This document shows positions 21,514 through 29,391 of a DNA stretch of 64,000 nucleotides, piece after piece. Under the pieces are notes generated by a model. It saw nothing but the letters and a program-made list of their open reading frames with translations, was not told the DNA's origin and did not search any database. Location of the stretch: positions 1-64,000 of the forward strand of contig NZ_FNKB01000001.1 in NCBI RefSeq assembly GCF_900102345.1, written 5' to 3'. The DNA comes from Leucobacter chromiiresistens. GTDB lineage: Bacteria > Actinomycetota > Actinomycetes > Actinomycetales > Microbacteriaceae. Every line of letters begins with the position of its first letter. Position 1 is the first letter of the stretch. Both the position numbers and the translations under genes were made by a program.

Positions 21514-23979
21514 TTGACCTACGCCGCCACCGTCGCAGAGCTGTTCCAGGCTGGCATCTCGGTCGTTCCCGTCGCCACCGACGGCACGAAACGACCTGCC
21601 ATCGCATGGAAGCAGTACACGCAGCAGCGCGCCGACATCGACCAGCTCGACGCCTGGTTCATGCGCGAAGGCACCACCGTCGGTGTCGGCCTCATCACCG
21701 GACGCATCTCCGGCGCCCTCGAAATGCTTGAGCTCGAAGGCCGCGCCGCGCACCGCGTCCCCGAACTGAAAGCACTCGCCGACGCCACCGGCCTCACCGA
21801 GCTCTGGGACCGCATCACCACCGGCTGGTTCGAACTCTCACCCTCCGGCGGCGTGCACTGGTTCTACCGCCTCGCCAACGCCGACGTGCCCGGCAACACG
21901 AAGCTCGCCGCCGGCCCCGACCGCATCACCCTCGCCGAAACCCGCGGCGAAGGCGGGTTCGTCGTCGCCGCACCCACCGGCGGCACTGCGCACCCCTCCG
22001 GGAAAGCCTGGATGCGGCTCGCCGGCGGCCCCGCCACCGTCCCCACCATCACCAGCGACGAACGCGAGCAGCTGCACGCCCTCATCCGCACCATCGACGA
22101 AACCGTCGACACCACCCCCACCCAGCCCAACGGGCCCGTCGCCGCGATCTGGTCCACCTACCAGCAGCACGACGGCGACATCACCCCCGGCGACGACTTC
22201 GAGCAGAAGACCGACTGGGCCGACATCCTCACCCCCCACGGGTGGACCCTCATCCACCAGCGCGGCAACCTCCGCTACTGGTGCCGGCCCGGCAAGAAGG
22301 ACGGCATCAGCGCGAGCACCGGCCGCGCCGACGACCGCGACCGCCTCTACGTGTTCACGTCGAGCACCGCGTTCGAACCCGAAACCCCGTACACGAAGTT
22401 CGGCGCGTACGCCCTCCTCGAGCACGGAGGAGACCACGCCGCCGCCGCGAAGCAGCTCGCCGCCGACGGGCACGGACACCGCGCACCCCGCCCGCTCGCA
22501 CCCGCCCGCCACCTCACCGCCGTACCGCGCGCCGGCGAGCTCGCCGTCATCGACCACAGCAACACCGTCACCGCGCCCGCACCCTCACCGCTCGTCGGCT
22601 CCGACTCCGCCGACCTCACCGACGCCGGCAACGCCCGCCTCCTCGCCGCCGACTACACCTCGCAGCTGCGCTTCATCCCCGACGCCGGCCGCTGGGCCGA
22701 GTGGACCGGCACCCGCTGGGAATGGGCGCCCGACGACGCCCCCGCCCTGCAGGCAGCACTCGACATTGCCGACCGACTCCCCACCGATAACGACCAGATC
22801 CGCAAGCACCGCGTCCGCTCACTCAGCACTCGCGCCCTCACCAACGTCGTCCGCCTCGCCCGCGCACTCCCCACCATGCGCACCGCCGCCGCCGAGTTCG
22901 ACACGCACCCCTGGCAGCTCAACACCCCCGGCGGCGTCGTCGACCTCACCACCGGCGCCGTCACCCCCGCCACCCCACACCTCTACCACTCGAAGCAGAC
23001 CAGCGTCGCACCCGACCCCGAACGACCCACCCCGCTCTGGACCCGGTTCCTGCACACCACCTTCGGCGACGACGAACCCATGATCACGTACGTGCAGCGC
23101 CTCGCCGGCCTCTCGCTCGCCGGCACCGTCGTCGAGCACATCCTCCCCTTCCTCCACGGCGCAGGCGGCAACGGCAAGACCGTCTACCTCGAAACGCTCA
23201 CCACCCTCCTCGGCGACTACGCCACCGAAGCACCCCACGGGTTCCTCCTCGCCGGCCGCGACCGCCACGAAACCGAACTCGCATCCCTGCAGGGCCGCCG
23301 CTTCGTCGTCGCCGCCGAGATCAACGAGGGCACCCGATTCGACGAAGCCAAAGTGAAAGCCCTCACCGGCGGCGACAAGATCACCGCCCGCTTCATGCGG
23401 CAGGACTTCTTCACCTTCAACCCCTCGCACACGCTCTGGCTCATGGGCAACAACCAGCCCAAGGTCGAGTCCGGCGGCAACAGCTTCTGGCGCCGCCTAC
23501 GCCTCATCCCCTTCACCCGCATCATCCCCGAATCTGAACGCATCGAGAACCTGCAGCAGCGACTCGTCGACGAAGAAGGCCCCGGCATCCTCGCCTGGCT
23601 CATCCAAGGATGCGTCGACTACGTCGCCAACGGCGTCCGCGAACCCGACAGCGTGCGCGCCGCCACCGCCACCTACCAGCAAGAGGAGGACCACCTCGCC
23701 CGCTTCATCGAAGACCGCTGCATCCTCGGCGGCGGCGAACACGCCCGCATCCAGACCTCCGAACTGCGCCGCGTCTACGACCAGTGGTGTCGCGACGAGA
23801 ACGAGCGCGAGCTCTCCGGCCAGTCGTTCGGGCGACAGCTGCGGCAGAAGTTCGACATCGACGTCGCGAAGTCGAACGGTCGCCGCTACTACACCGGACT
23901 CATGCTCGCCGAGCACGAAGCCGAATCCGACGACCAGTCGCAGGGCGGCCTGTTCGGCACACACTGGGCCGACCGATGA
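21514..23979 (+). CDS. Primase-polymerase/SF3 helicase replication protein
   Basis: An 821-residue fusion. Residues about 1-200 are a prim-pol domain (bifunctional DNA primase/polymerase type: ISVVPVATDGTKRPAIAWKQY, WFELSPSGGVHWFY). Then comes a linker, a D5-N-like region (about 380-500), and a P4-type SF3 helicase with Walker A GAGGNGKT (about 549-556), a Walker B region VVAAEINEG and sensor WLMGNNQPKV. It should start and unwind phage replication at one locus. The start is a TTG with AGGAG upstream. An iteron-like cluster follows directly after the gene, suggesting the origin it acts on. Confidence 0.92.
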   Translation: MTYAATVAELFQAGISVVPVATDGTKRPAIAWKQYTQQRADIDQLDAWFMREGTTVGVGLITGRISGALEMLELEGRAAHRVPELKALADATGLTELWDRITTGWFELSPSGGVHWFYRLANADVPGNTKLAAGPDRITLAETRGEGGFVVAAPTGGTAHPSGKAWMRLAGGPATVPTITSDEREQLHALIRTIDETVDTTPTQPNGPVAAIWSTYQQHDGDITPGDDFEQKTDWADILTPHGWTLIHQRGNLRYWCRPGKKDGISASTGRADDRDRLYVFTSSTAFEPETPYTKFGAYALLEHGGDHAAAAKQLAADGHGHRAPRPLAPARHLTAVPRAGELAVIDHSNTVTAPAPSPLVGSDSADLTDAGNARLLAADYTSQLRFIPDAGRWAEWTGTRWEWAPDDAPALQAALDIADRLPTDNDQIRKHRVRSLSTRALTNVVRLARALPTMRTAAAEFDTHPWQLNTPGGVVDLTTGAVTPATPHLYHSKQTSVAPDPERPTPLWTRFLHTTFGDDEPMITYVQRLAGLSLAGTVVEHILPFLHGAGGNGKTVYLETLTTLLGDYATEAPHGFLLAGRDRHETELASLQGRRFVVAAEINEGTRFDEAKVKALTGGDKITARFMRQDFFTFNPSHTLWLMGNNQPKVESGGNSFWRRLRLIPFTRIIPESERIENLQQRLVDEEGPGILAWLIQGCVDYVANGVREPDSVRAATATYQQEEDHLARFIEDRCILGGGEHARIQTSELRRVYDQWCRDENERELSGQSFGRQLRQKFDIDVAKSNGRRYYTGLMLAEHEAESDDQSQGGLFGTHWADR

Positions 23980-24257
23980 GCAACCGGAGTAACGCGCCCT
24001 GCGATCGGTCCCTGCCCGCGGCCAACGAGGGACAGAAAGGGACCGAAAGGGACCGACCAAAATCAGCAACTGGCCCTGCCAACTTCGCTGAAATCACGGG
24101 ACAGAACGCGACTCAGGGACCGATAGGGACCGATATTTCGAAGTACGCCAGCTCATTGATAGGTAACAGGGCAACAGAGGGTTCTGCCCCTACCTATACG
24201 CAGCCGATGCCAGTAAGCGCGAAATCGGTCCCTGACGGCCCTCGAGGCCGGCCATGA
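23976..24257 (+). CDS. Doubtful small protein overlying iteron-like repeats
   Basis: A 93-residue frame with ATGA overlaps at both ends (with the primase stop and the next start), which argues for translation. Against it, codon use is unlike its neighbours: many AGG, ATA, CGA, TCA and AAA codons and weak G/C third positions. The protein is polar and featureless (QKGTERDRPK). The region is better explained as a repeat cluster, perhaps a replication origin, through which coupling of the operon is kept by an open frame. Confidence 0.4.
   Translation: MSNRSNAPCDRSLPAANEGQKGTERDRPKSATGPANFAEITGQNATQGPIGTDISKYASSLIGNRATEGSAPTYTQPMPVSAKSVPDGPRGRP
24005..24232. repeat. Iteron-like cluster, candidate replication origin
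   Basis: The octamer GGGACCGA occurs at 24039, 24049, 24116 and 24126 in direct orientation, and as TCGGTCCC at 24005-24012 and 24225-24232, bracketing the set. The variant GGGACAGA occurs at 24029 and 24098. Within each half the spacing is 10 bp, one helical turn (24029/24039/24049 and 24116/24126). The stretch follows the primase-helicase gene directly and is richer in A+T than its neighbours. This is the normal form of a protein-binding origin. Confidence 0.65.
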
Positions 24258-24616
24258 AACACCACGCCTTCCCCGCCGAATGCCCCCGATGCCACGCCCC
24301 CGTGCTCGCCACCCAATGGGACTTCTCCGACCTCATGCCCACCCACGGCACCCGACGAGCCGACCCCGTCGAAATCCCCGCCGACATCGAAGCCGCCTGC
24401 ATCATCATCGGCCGCCCCACCTACAACCTCCACCGACGAGCAGGCCGCCCACACCTCACCCGCCGAGACCCCGAATGGCACCGCCGACACCACCACGGCC
24501 CACCCAACGCAATCCTCCCCGCCCACGAATGCGGCCGACCACTCCCCGGCACACCCCACCCCCTCGAACCCGCCACCACCGAAACCACCGACACCACCGA
24601 CACCACCCCCTTCTGA
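24254..24616 (+). CDS. His/Pro-rich protein with a zinc-binding N-terminus
   Basis: A 120-residue protein. The N-terminus has C-P-R-C (PAECPRCHAPVLATQWDFSD), with a later Cys at HECGRP and several His, so a zinc ribbon is possible. The C-terminal third is repetitive Pro/Thr (TTETTDTTDTT). It starts at ATGA. The codon bias is extreme (nearly all third positions C). No family recognised. Confidence 0.65.
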   Translation: MKHHAFPAECPRCHAPVLATQWDFSDLMPTHGTRRADPVEIPADIEAACIIIGRPTYNLHRRAGRPHLTRRDPEWHRRHHHGPPNAILPAHECGRPLPGTPHPLEPATTETTDTTDTTPF

Positions 24617-24630
24617 GAAAGGCACCCGAC

Positions 24631-24861
24631 ATGGCGAAGATCAGCCCGAAACTCGTCGACGAAACCGTCACCACCAGCGGCTACCGCATCACCCGCGCCA
24701 GCACCGTCGTACACATCACCGACACCCACGGCACCACCATCGGCGAAGGCACCCACACCGTCAGCGGCCGCCTCCGCATCTTCATCAACCCCCTCAAGCG
24801 CCACGTCACCACCGTCACCGACCTCGGCGCAGCACTCGACGAAGTCAGAGCAGCACGATGA
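24631..24861 (+). CDS. Small hypothetical protein
   Basis: A 76-residue protein, beta-rich (TTSGYRITRASTVVHITDT) with a short C-terminal helix. The ATG at 24631 follows GAGAAAGG. It is linked by ATGA to the next frame. Function unknown. Confidence 0.65.
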   Translation: MAKISPKLVDETVTTSGYRITRASTVVHITDTHGTTIGEGTHTVSGRLRIFINPLKRHVTTVTDLGAALDEVRAAR

Positions 24862-25034
24862 CCACCTACGCGCCTCTCACCGAGACCGACCTCGACGCCC
24901 TCGCCCGCATGGGGCTCCCCCGAACATCACTCGACCTCCCGAAGGAGCGGAGGTCGGCAGCTATCGAAGTCGGCCGTGCTCCCGCTGCTCATCCGAGTGA
25001 GCACGAAGAGCAGAAAGAACACCGGCGCGAATGA
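24858..25034 (+). CDS. Short hypothetical protein, overlapped by an antisense frame
   Basis: A 58-residue frame starting at an ATGA overlap. The first 35 residues (TTYAPLTETDLDALARMGLP) look like a normal phage protein with good codon use; the last 20 are charged and lie over the end of a leftward frame (24961-25119). The coupling favours translation, but its C-terminal end might be fortuitous. Confidence 0.45.
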   Translation: MTTYAPLTETDLDALARMGLPRTSLDLPKERRSAAIEVGRAPAAHPSEHEEQKEHRRE

Positions 25035-25119
25035 CAGCCCACAGCAGCAGCCAGAACAGCACGAAGCCGACGATCCCGGCGGCGATGTAGATGAAGAACA
25101 AGAGCTGCGCATTTTCCAT
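24961..25119 (-). CDS. Candidate 52-residue single-helix membrane protein, antisense
   Basis: A leftward frame encoding MENAQLLFF then one strongly hydrophobic helix (IYIAAGIVGFVLFWLLLWAV), followed by a basic/polar tail. Third positions in this strand are strongly G/C, which is not required of a random antisense frame. The ribosome binding site is weak. If real, it is the only leftward gene inside the early operon and its transcript would oppose that operon. Confidence 0.4.
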   Translation of the reverse strand: MENAQLLFFIYIAAGIVGFVLFWLLLWAVIRAGVLSALRAHSDEQREHGRLR

Positions 25120-25146
25120 GCGCACAGACTACCGAGAGGCGACACC

Positions 25147-25758
25147 ATGACGAACCAGAAGGCCCCCGTGCAGGGTGGCGTACCCGAGGAACAGATTGAG
25201 GCGGCTGCACGTGCTCTCGCGTGCCTCGAGCCGGGCGAAGACTGGCCTACGAACGGCGAGCTCGGCGGGTCGCCGACGGGCACGCGCGACGACGAGTACC
25301 GGGACCGCATGCGCGATCAAGCACTGGCCGCTATGGAAGCTGCCACGGCGGTGTCAGCGTCGGCGTCCGCCGATCCAGCGGGCGAGCACCACGATGCCGA
25401 GGAGCGCGAGGCCGAGTGCCGGTGCTACGGCGCGGACGGTGTGACTGAACCGAAATGCCCCGCCTGCGAGGCCGAGTCCGAGGATCATGCGGCAACGGTA
25501 ACAGGCGACCGCGAGAAGCTGACCGCGCGACTTCGGCACGGCGCGGAGGTGGTCGATTGGTACTCGCATGAGTGCGCCGACACGATGCGCGAAGCCGCTG
25601 ACGCTCTCGCCGCTCCGGTCGAGGTAGACGAAGCGAAGCTCGCCGAGTTGGCCGACATGATCGACTCCCGCGAGTGGACGTGGTCGACGTTCGGCAACAC
25701 CCTCGGTCGGCAGATAGCCGAACTCGTCGCCGAGTGGCTGCGAGGTGAGGGGCGATGA
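25147..25758 (+). CDS. Hypothetical protein with Cys cluster
   Basis: A 203-residue acidic protein. The N-terminal part (EEQIEAAARALACLEPGEDWPTNGE) is a form common in actinophages, followed by an Ala/Ser linker, a short C-R-C...C-P-A-C stretch (ECRCYGADGVTEPKCPACEA) that could bind zinc, and a helical C-terminus rich in Trp and acidic residues. The ATG at 25147 follows GAGAGGCGAC. Four-base overlap with the next gene. Function unknown. Confidence 0.7.
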   Translation: MTNQKAPVQGGVPEEQIEAAARALACLEPGEDWPTNGELGGSPTGTRDDEYRDRMRDQALAAMEAATAVSASASADPAGEHHDAEEREAECRCYGADGVTEPKCPACEAESEDHAATVTGDREKLTARLRHGAEVVDWYSHECADTMREAADALAAPVEVDEAKLAELADMIDSREWTWSTFGNTLGRQIAELVAEWLRGEGR

Positions 25759-26030
25759 GCCGCGAGCTCGCCGTGATCGTGCACGCGGCAGAGGCGCAGA
25801 CCCCGTTCGGCGACATCCCGTTCGGCTACGAGGCCCGCGTCGTGGACGGCACGATCGAGCGATACAACCCGCGCAGCATCGTCGACCTCTGGCGTCCGAC
25901 CGCCGCGTGGGCGAAGGCCGCCGGCGACGCCTGGATCCGCCGCGCTCGTCGCCGCGAAGAACGAACCCGCCGTCGCGAGCAGCGCGCTCGCCGCGCCACC
26001 GGATACGAGGAGAAATCGCATGCAGACTGA
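25755..26030 (+). CDS. Small basic hypothetical protein
   Basis: A 91-residue protein with a compact N-terminus (FGDIPFGYEARVVDGTIERY) and an Arg-rich helical tail (RRARRREERTRRREQRARR) that could bind nucleic acid. It starts by ATGA coupling and overlaps the next gene by 11 bases. No family recognised. Confidence 0.65.
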   Translation: MSRELAVIVHAAEAQTPFGDIPFGYEARVVDGTIERYNPRSIVDLWRPTAAWAKAAGDAWIRRARRREERTRRREQRARRATGYEEKSHAD

Positions 26031-26637
26031 GAGCTCATGGTCGGGTTCGTTCAAGTGGCACCTCGAGCAGGTGCCGTTCCAGCTCATGCACATGCGCGAG
26101 CTCGCGGAGAACACCCTCGCAGCGCAGGACACGAGCGCCGTCGTCGTGTCGGGCACGAGCGAGAAGGCCAGGCTTCCATACCGCGTCGACCCCGCCGACG
26201 ACGCCGACCTGCTCTACGCAACCCTGATCATCTTCGGGCGCGAGGTCGCGGAGAAGATCGGCGGCGCCTCCCCACGCCCGCTCCGCGCCCGCATGTGGTC
26301 GGGACGCGACGAACCGCAAGGGCTGCCGCTCTGCACCCCGTCCGATGCGTTCGCGATGTCGACCGAGATCATCCGGTGGCTCATCGCGTGCACACACCAG
26401 ATCGCCCATGATGCGACCTTGAACGACGCCCCCGAGTCGCTCATCGACCTCATCCGCGAAGTACGCGGACGCTACCCGCGAGCCGAGCCGAAGTTCCGCG
26501 CCTACCGGCGCAGACCGTGCCCAACCTGCGGAGAGCGCCTGATTCACCCCACGTACGAAGAATCGGCGGACGAACCCACCATGAGGTGTGACGGATGCCG
26601 GGACTCCTGGCCCTGGAAGGACTACCTCGAGGCATGA
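26020..26637 (+). CDS. Hypothetical protein with C-terminal zinc ribbon
   Basis: A 205-residue protein. The helical body (about 20-150) is followed by a clear zinc-ribbon-like end, CPTCGE then CDGC with about 23 residues between. Proteins of this layout are frequent in actinobacterial prophages near the end of the early region. Its role is not known; DNA binding is possible. The stop overlaps the next start. Confidence 0.7.
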   Translation: MQTESSWSGSFKWHLEQVPFQLMHMRELAENTLAAQDTSAVVVSGTSEKARLPYRVDPADDADLLYATLIIFGREVAEKIGGASPRPLRARMWSGRDEPQGLPLCTPSDAFAMSTEIIRWLIACTHQIAHDATLNDAPESLIDLIREVRGRYPRAEPKFRAYRRRPCPTCGERLIHPTYEESADEPTMRCDGCRDSWPWKDYLEA

Positions 26638-26867
26638 GCGAATGGCTGACCTACCGGGAGGCTGCCGAGCAGGTCGGCCGTTCTAAGCGTGCCCTGCAGC
26701 GCTGGCGACGACACGGGATGCCGATGCAGCTCGACGCAGAGGGCCGACGGATCGTGCACGAAACTACGTTGTTCGCCTGGTATCGCAAGAACCTCAAAGC
26801 GTGGCCTGCACACCAGGCGAAGCTCCGCAGAATCATGCGCGACACGCCGGGTGGCACGGAGGCTTGA
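26634..26867 (+). CDS. HTH DNA-binding protein (excisionase-like)
   Basis: A 77-residue protein. Residues 3-30 (EWLTYREAAEQVGRSKRALQRW) form a MerR/excisionase-type helix-turn-helix, with a wing (DAEGRRIVHETTLFAWYRK). It is the last gene of the early operon, before a terminator. It might be a late-gene activator or excisionase; the 17163-17396 gene is the other excisionase candidate. Confidence 0.7.
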   Translation: MSEWLTYREAAEQVGRSKRALQRWRRHGMPMQLDAEGRRIVHETTLFAWYRKNLKAWPAHQAKLRRIMRDTPGGTEA

Positions 26868-26909
26868 CCGCCCCCTAGTGTCACCCCCTACCTTGAGTGT
26901 TGAGCAAGT

Positions 26910-26940
26910 GGGCCGGAGCGCGATAGCGACCGGCCCTTTC
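26910..26940 (+). terminator. End of early operon
   Basis: Stem GGGCCGG (26910-26916) with CCGGCCC (26930-26936), 13-nt loop, followed by TTTC. It ends rightward early transcription after the HTH gene. Confidence 0.75.
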
Positions 26941-26952
26941 TCATTCCTTCCG

Positions 26953-26988
26953 GGGTGCGCGGCTCACGGGCGGTGGTGCCGCGCACCC
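26953..26988 (-). terminator. Hairpin after the leftward membrane gene
   Basis: Perfect 11-bp stem (GGGTGCGCGGC 26953-26963 with GCCGCGCACCC 26978-26988) touching the stop codon of the leftward gene. There is no T-run, so termination is likely but not certain. Confidence 0.55.
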
Positions 26989-27321
26989 TCAATTCACGAG
27001 AACGTCTTCAAGACGCAGCAGCAACATTATGACGGTGACCGTCACTGCAGCCGCGGTCAATGCCTTCGCCGCCGAATCGAGCCGGTCGGCCCAGGTGCGT
27101 TTGCCGGGCTTCGCAACCGTTCTTCTATGGAGCTTCCCCACCAAGTGTTCGATGACGTCGTCAAGCTGGCTCGACCCGGGGGCGTCATCACGGAGATTGT
27201 TCCGTGCATTCGTCAGCCGGTCGATACGGCGAGATAGCTCTCGGTCAGTGATCACACCTACCGCAAGAACGATGAGGCCGACCGCCCCTGCAATCATCGC
27301 CGAAATGACAGTCGCGTCCAT
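26989..27321 (-). CDS. Two-helix membrane protein, accessory
   Basis: A 110-residue protein with membrane helices near the N-terminus (ISAMIAGAVGLIVLAVGVIT) and C-terminus (ALTAAAVTVTVIMLLLRL), and a charged cytoplasmic loop between. The start at ATG 27321 is preceded by GTAAGGTCGG; an upstream ATG at 27345 would add eight residues. It is divergent from a lipoprotein gene and sits between early and packaging genes, where it would be free of both operons. Such isolated membrane genes in prophages often serve superinfection exclusion; that is inference. Confidence 0.65.
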   Translation of the reverse strand: MDATVISAMIAGAVGLIVLAVGVITDRELSRRIDRLTNARNNLRDDAPGSSQLDDVIEHLVGKLHRRTVAKPGKRTWADRLDSAAKALTAAAVTVTVIMLLLRLEDVLVN

Positions 27322-27367
27322 GAGCACCGACCTTACCCGACGCATAGCTCTCCGCTAAGTTGGAGCC

Positions 27368-27934
27368 ATGAAGCGCACCCTCGCCGCCGCGGCAATCGCC
27401 CTCCTCGCCCTCACCGGATGCTCCTCGGACCCCGAAGAAGCGCCAGAGACGTCGGAGACCGAGGTGACCACGCCGGCCGAGACCACCGAAACTGAAGAGC
27501 CCGAAGCAGAGCCCGCGGAGCCGGAGGTTGAGGCCGCGAAGATCGGGACGCCCGTCGTCGCCGGCGACTGGGAAGTCACCATCAACTCGTGGACGGCCGA
27601 CGCCGACGCCGCCGTGCTCGAAGCCTCCGGCGGCGTCGACGTGCCCGACGAGGGCAAACAATTCGCCGTGATGAACGTCACGATGAAGTACAACGGGGAA
27701 GGCACCGGCGACAACGCCAACGTGCAGATCCTCTACGTACCCGACAGCGACGGCGTGGCCGCCGGCCTCTGGGAAGCCTTTGGCACCACCCCGGGCGAGA
27801 ACAAGCTCACGTACGAGACCCTCACGCCGGGCGGCGAAGTGACCGGCGACGCGCTCTACCTCATCGACGCCGACACCACCGGCACCTTCGAGGTGTACGC
27901 CGGCAACGAAGAACCCGTCGTCGTCACCCCGTAG
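27368..27934 (+). CDS. Lipoprotein with DUF4352-like domain
   Basis: A 188-residue exported lipoprotein. The signal peptide ends in a lipobox LTGC with Cys at about residue 18, then an acidic Glu/Thr/Pro-rich linker (about 24-60) and a beta-sandwich-like domain (KIGTPVVAGDWEVTINSW, KQFAVMNVTMKYNGEGTGDN) typical of DUF4352/telokin-like proteins. It is anchored outside the membrane, where it could mask a receptor or block DNA entry of related phages. It is paired divergently with a membrane protein. Followed by a hairpin at 27953-27983. Confidence 0.85.
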   Translation: MKRTLAAAAIALLALTGCSSDPEEAPETSETEVTTPAETTETEEPEAEPAEPEVEAAKIGTPVVAGDWEVTINSWTADADAAVLEASGGVDVPDEGKQFAVMNVTMKYNGEGTGDNANVQILYVPDSDGVAAGLWEAFGTTPGENKLTYETLTPGGEVTGDALYLIDADTTGTFEVYAGNEEPVVVTP

Positions 27935-27952
27935 CTCCCGCCCCTTCGCATC

Positions 27953-27983
27953 GAGCCCCTGCACTCACCGAGTGTGGGGGCTC
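27953..27983 (+). terminator. Hairpin after lipoprotein gene
   Basis: Imperfect 14-bp stem (GAGCCCCTGCACTC 27953-27966 with GAGTGTGGGGGCTC 27970-27983) with a very short loop. It probably separates the lipoprotein transcript from the HNH/packaging genes. Confidence 0.55.
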
Positions 27984-28006
27984 AGTCGTTCCAGGACGGA
28001 GGCAGC

Positions 28007-28315
28007 GTGGCCACCGACCTGATTCACTCCCGCGCCTACCAGGACATGCGCGCCACCCTAAAGGCGGCATGGCAGCGCATCAACGCGGCCTGCTACTTCT
28101 GCGGGCAAGCCACGATCAACTGGGACGGGGAAGCGAACCAGCCCGACAGCTTCGAGCTGCAGCACATCATCAGCCGGCGCGACGCGAAACGCATGGGCCG
28201 CCCCGACCTTATCGTCGACCCCACGAACTGCGCACCATCGCATCACCGCTGCAACCGCAGCGCCGGCGCCCGAGCCGGACGCCCATCCATCGGAGAGACC
28301 TCGGAGGAGTACTGA
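28007..28315 (+). CDS. HNH endonuclease
   Basis: A 102-residue nuclease of the HNH/beta-beta-alpha-metal type: CYFCGQ, then LQHIISRRDAKRMG (general-base His), PTNCAPSHHRCNRSAG with N and H of the motif and a second Cys pair to hold zinc. HNH proteins beside terminase genes often assist packaging by nicking at cos. The GTG at 28007 has GGACGGAGG upstream; a GTG at 27974 in the same frame lies in the hairpin and is less likely. The terminase genes follow after four small genes. Confidence 0.85.
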   Translation: MATDLIHSRAYQDMRATLKAAWQRINAACYFCGQATINWDGEANQPDSFELQHIISRRDAKRMGRPDLIVDPTNCAPSHHRCNRSAGARAGRPSIGETSEEY

Positions 28316-28470
28316 TGGACCCCATCGAGCAGCTGCGCGCGTTGCTCGCCGAGTTCACCGACTACGAGCCCGGTGTGCCGAAGTGCCTCACGATCACCGA
28401 CCATCAGTTCCTCGACCTCGAGTTCTGGGGCCGACTCATCCACATCATCGAAAACGCGGAGGACTACTGA
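28315..28470 (+). CDS. 51-residue hypothetical protein
   Basis: A small acidic protein (MDPIEQLRALLAEFTDYEPG) beginning at the last base of the HNH stop (TGATG) and ending the same way before the next gene. Tight coupling on both sides supports expression. No known domain. Confidence 0.6.
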   Translation: MDPIEQLRALLAEFTDYEPGVPKCLTITDHQFLDLEFWGRLIHIIENAEDY

Positions 28471-28661
28471 TGCTGAGACGATTCCTCGTGCGCAAGCGCG
28501 AAGCCGCGAGCCAGCGGTGGCAGCAAGACTGCTATGTCGCCGAGGTATTGCAGGGGTGCAACATGCGCCACCTCGCTCTTCGCGACCGCGACCGCTCGCG
28601 CACCTGCCTCCGGCTCTGGGATCTCGCGCTCGACATCTTCACCCTCAACGGAAGGATCTGA
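28470..28661 (+). CDS. 63-residue basic hypothetical protein
   Basis: A small Arg-rich protein (LRRFLVRKREAASQRWQQD) coupled by TGATG to its upstream neighbour. It probably folds as two helices. Function unknown. Confidence 0.6.
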   Translation: MLRRFLVRKREAASQRWQQDCYVAEVLQGCNMRHLALRDRDRSRTCLRLWDLALDIFTLNGRI

Positions 28662-28663
28662 TC

Positions 28664-28966
28664 ATGCGACGCATCACCCTCAAGGACGGCCCGCTCGACG
28701 GCAAGACCTACGACGTGCCCGACAACGCCGTGCGGATTCCCGCCGTCGGCGGCGCCTACCGTCTCACCCCGAAGACCGGGCAGTGGGAACCCACGAAGGC
28801 AGCGAAGCCCGCACAGGCCCGAGCGGCCCGCAAGCGCGAGACGAAGCCGAAGCCGAAGCCGACACCCGGTGCCGAGGTCGCACCCGCGGACGCCCCAGTC
28901 GACACTGCCACAGCGGCAGTCACCGACGCAGCAGAGCAGACAAGCGCAGCAGACGCGAGCGAGTGA
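28664..28966 (+). CDS. Hypothetical protein with a basic linker
   Basis: A 100-residue protein. The first 45 residues are a compact beta domain (LKDGPLDGKTYDVPDNAVRI, GAYRLTPKTGQWEPTK); the rest is Lys/Pro/Ala-rich and then acidic, probably unstructured. The ATG follows GAAGGATC. It ends by TGATG into the next gene. Confidence 0.65.
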   Translation: MRRITLKDGPLDGKTYDVPDNAVRIPAVGGAYRLTPKTGQWEPTKAAKPAQARAARKRETKPKPKPTPGAEVAPADAPVDTATAAVTDAAEQTSAADASE

Positions 28967-29391
28967 TGAACCTCGGCAGCCTCGAACTGAACCTGCGCAT
29001 CCGAGTAGACGCTGGCATCGGTGACGAACTCACCGAGGTCGGACACGTCGAGACCCAAGTTCCCGTTCCACTGAAGGCAACGATGCGCGGCTCCACTCTG
29101 CACATCGACGCACCGGACACCGTCGCGATCGTCTCTGCGATCCTCGATGCAGCGGCGAACGCAGCAACCAAGCCGGCGCATTGCAGCGAAGTGTTCCCGA
29201 GGATCGACGAACTTACCGATCCGCCTCCGTGCCCAGAGCATCGTCCGGTGCAACACCGCGACGCGAAGCCACCGTGGTGCAACACCTGCAAGCGCACCGC
29301 CGATGGTCGATGCGCCCAGTGCATGAAGCCGATCCGCGTAACCACCGACTTCATCTGCGAGAACTGCGGCACCGACTACTCCAAGGGGTAG
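28966..29391 (+). CDS. Hypothetical protein with two Cys-pair zinc ribbons
   Basis: A 141-residue protein. The N-terminal half is beta-rich (LGSLELNLRIRVDAGIGDE). The C-terminal 65 residues contain CPEH, CNTC, CAQC and CENC, enough for two zinc sites. It is the last gene before the terminase block. Function unknown; nucleic-acid binding is possible. Confidence 0.65.
   Translation: MNLGSLELNLRIRVDAGIGDELTEVGHVETQVPVPLKATMRGSTLHIDAPDTVAIVSAILDAAANAATKPAHCSEVFPRIDELTDPPPCPEHRPVQHRDAKPPWCNTCKRTADGRCAQCMKPIRVTTDFICENCGTDYSKG

Noticed and set aside
24005..24232. CRISPR array
   Set aside because: Repeats are 8 bp, in both orientations and with 2-bp gaps, so there are no spacers. The Cas4-like nuclease is a phage recombination gene without other cas genes.
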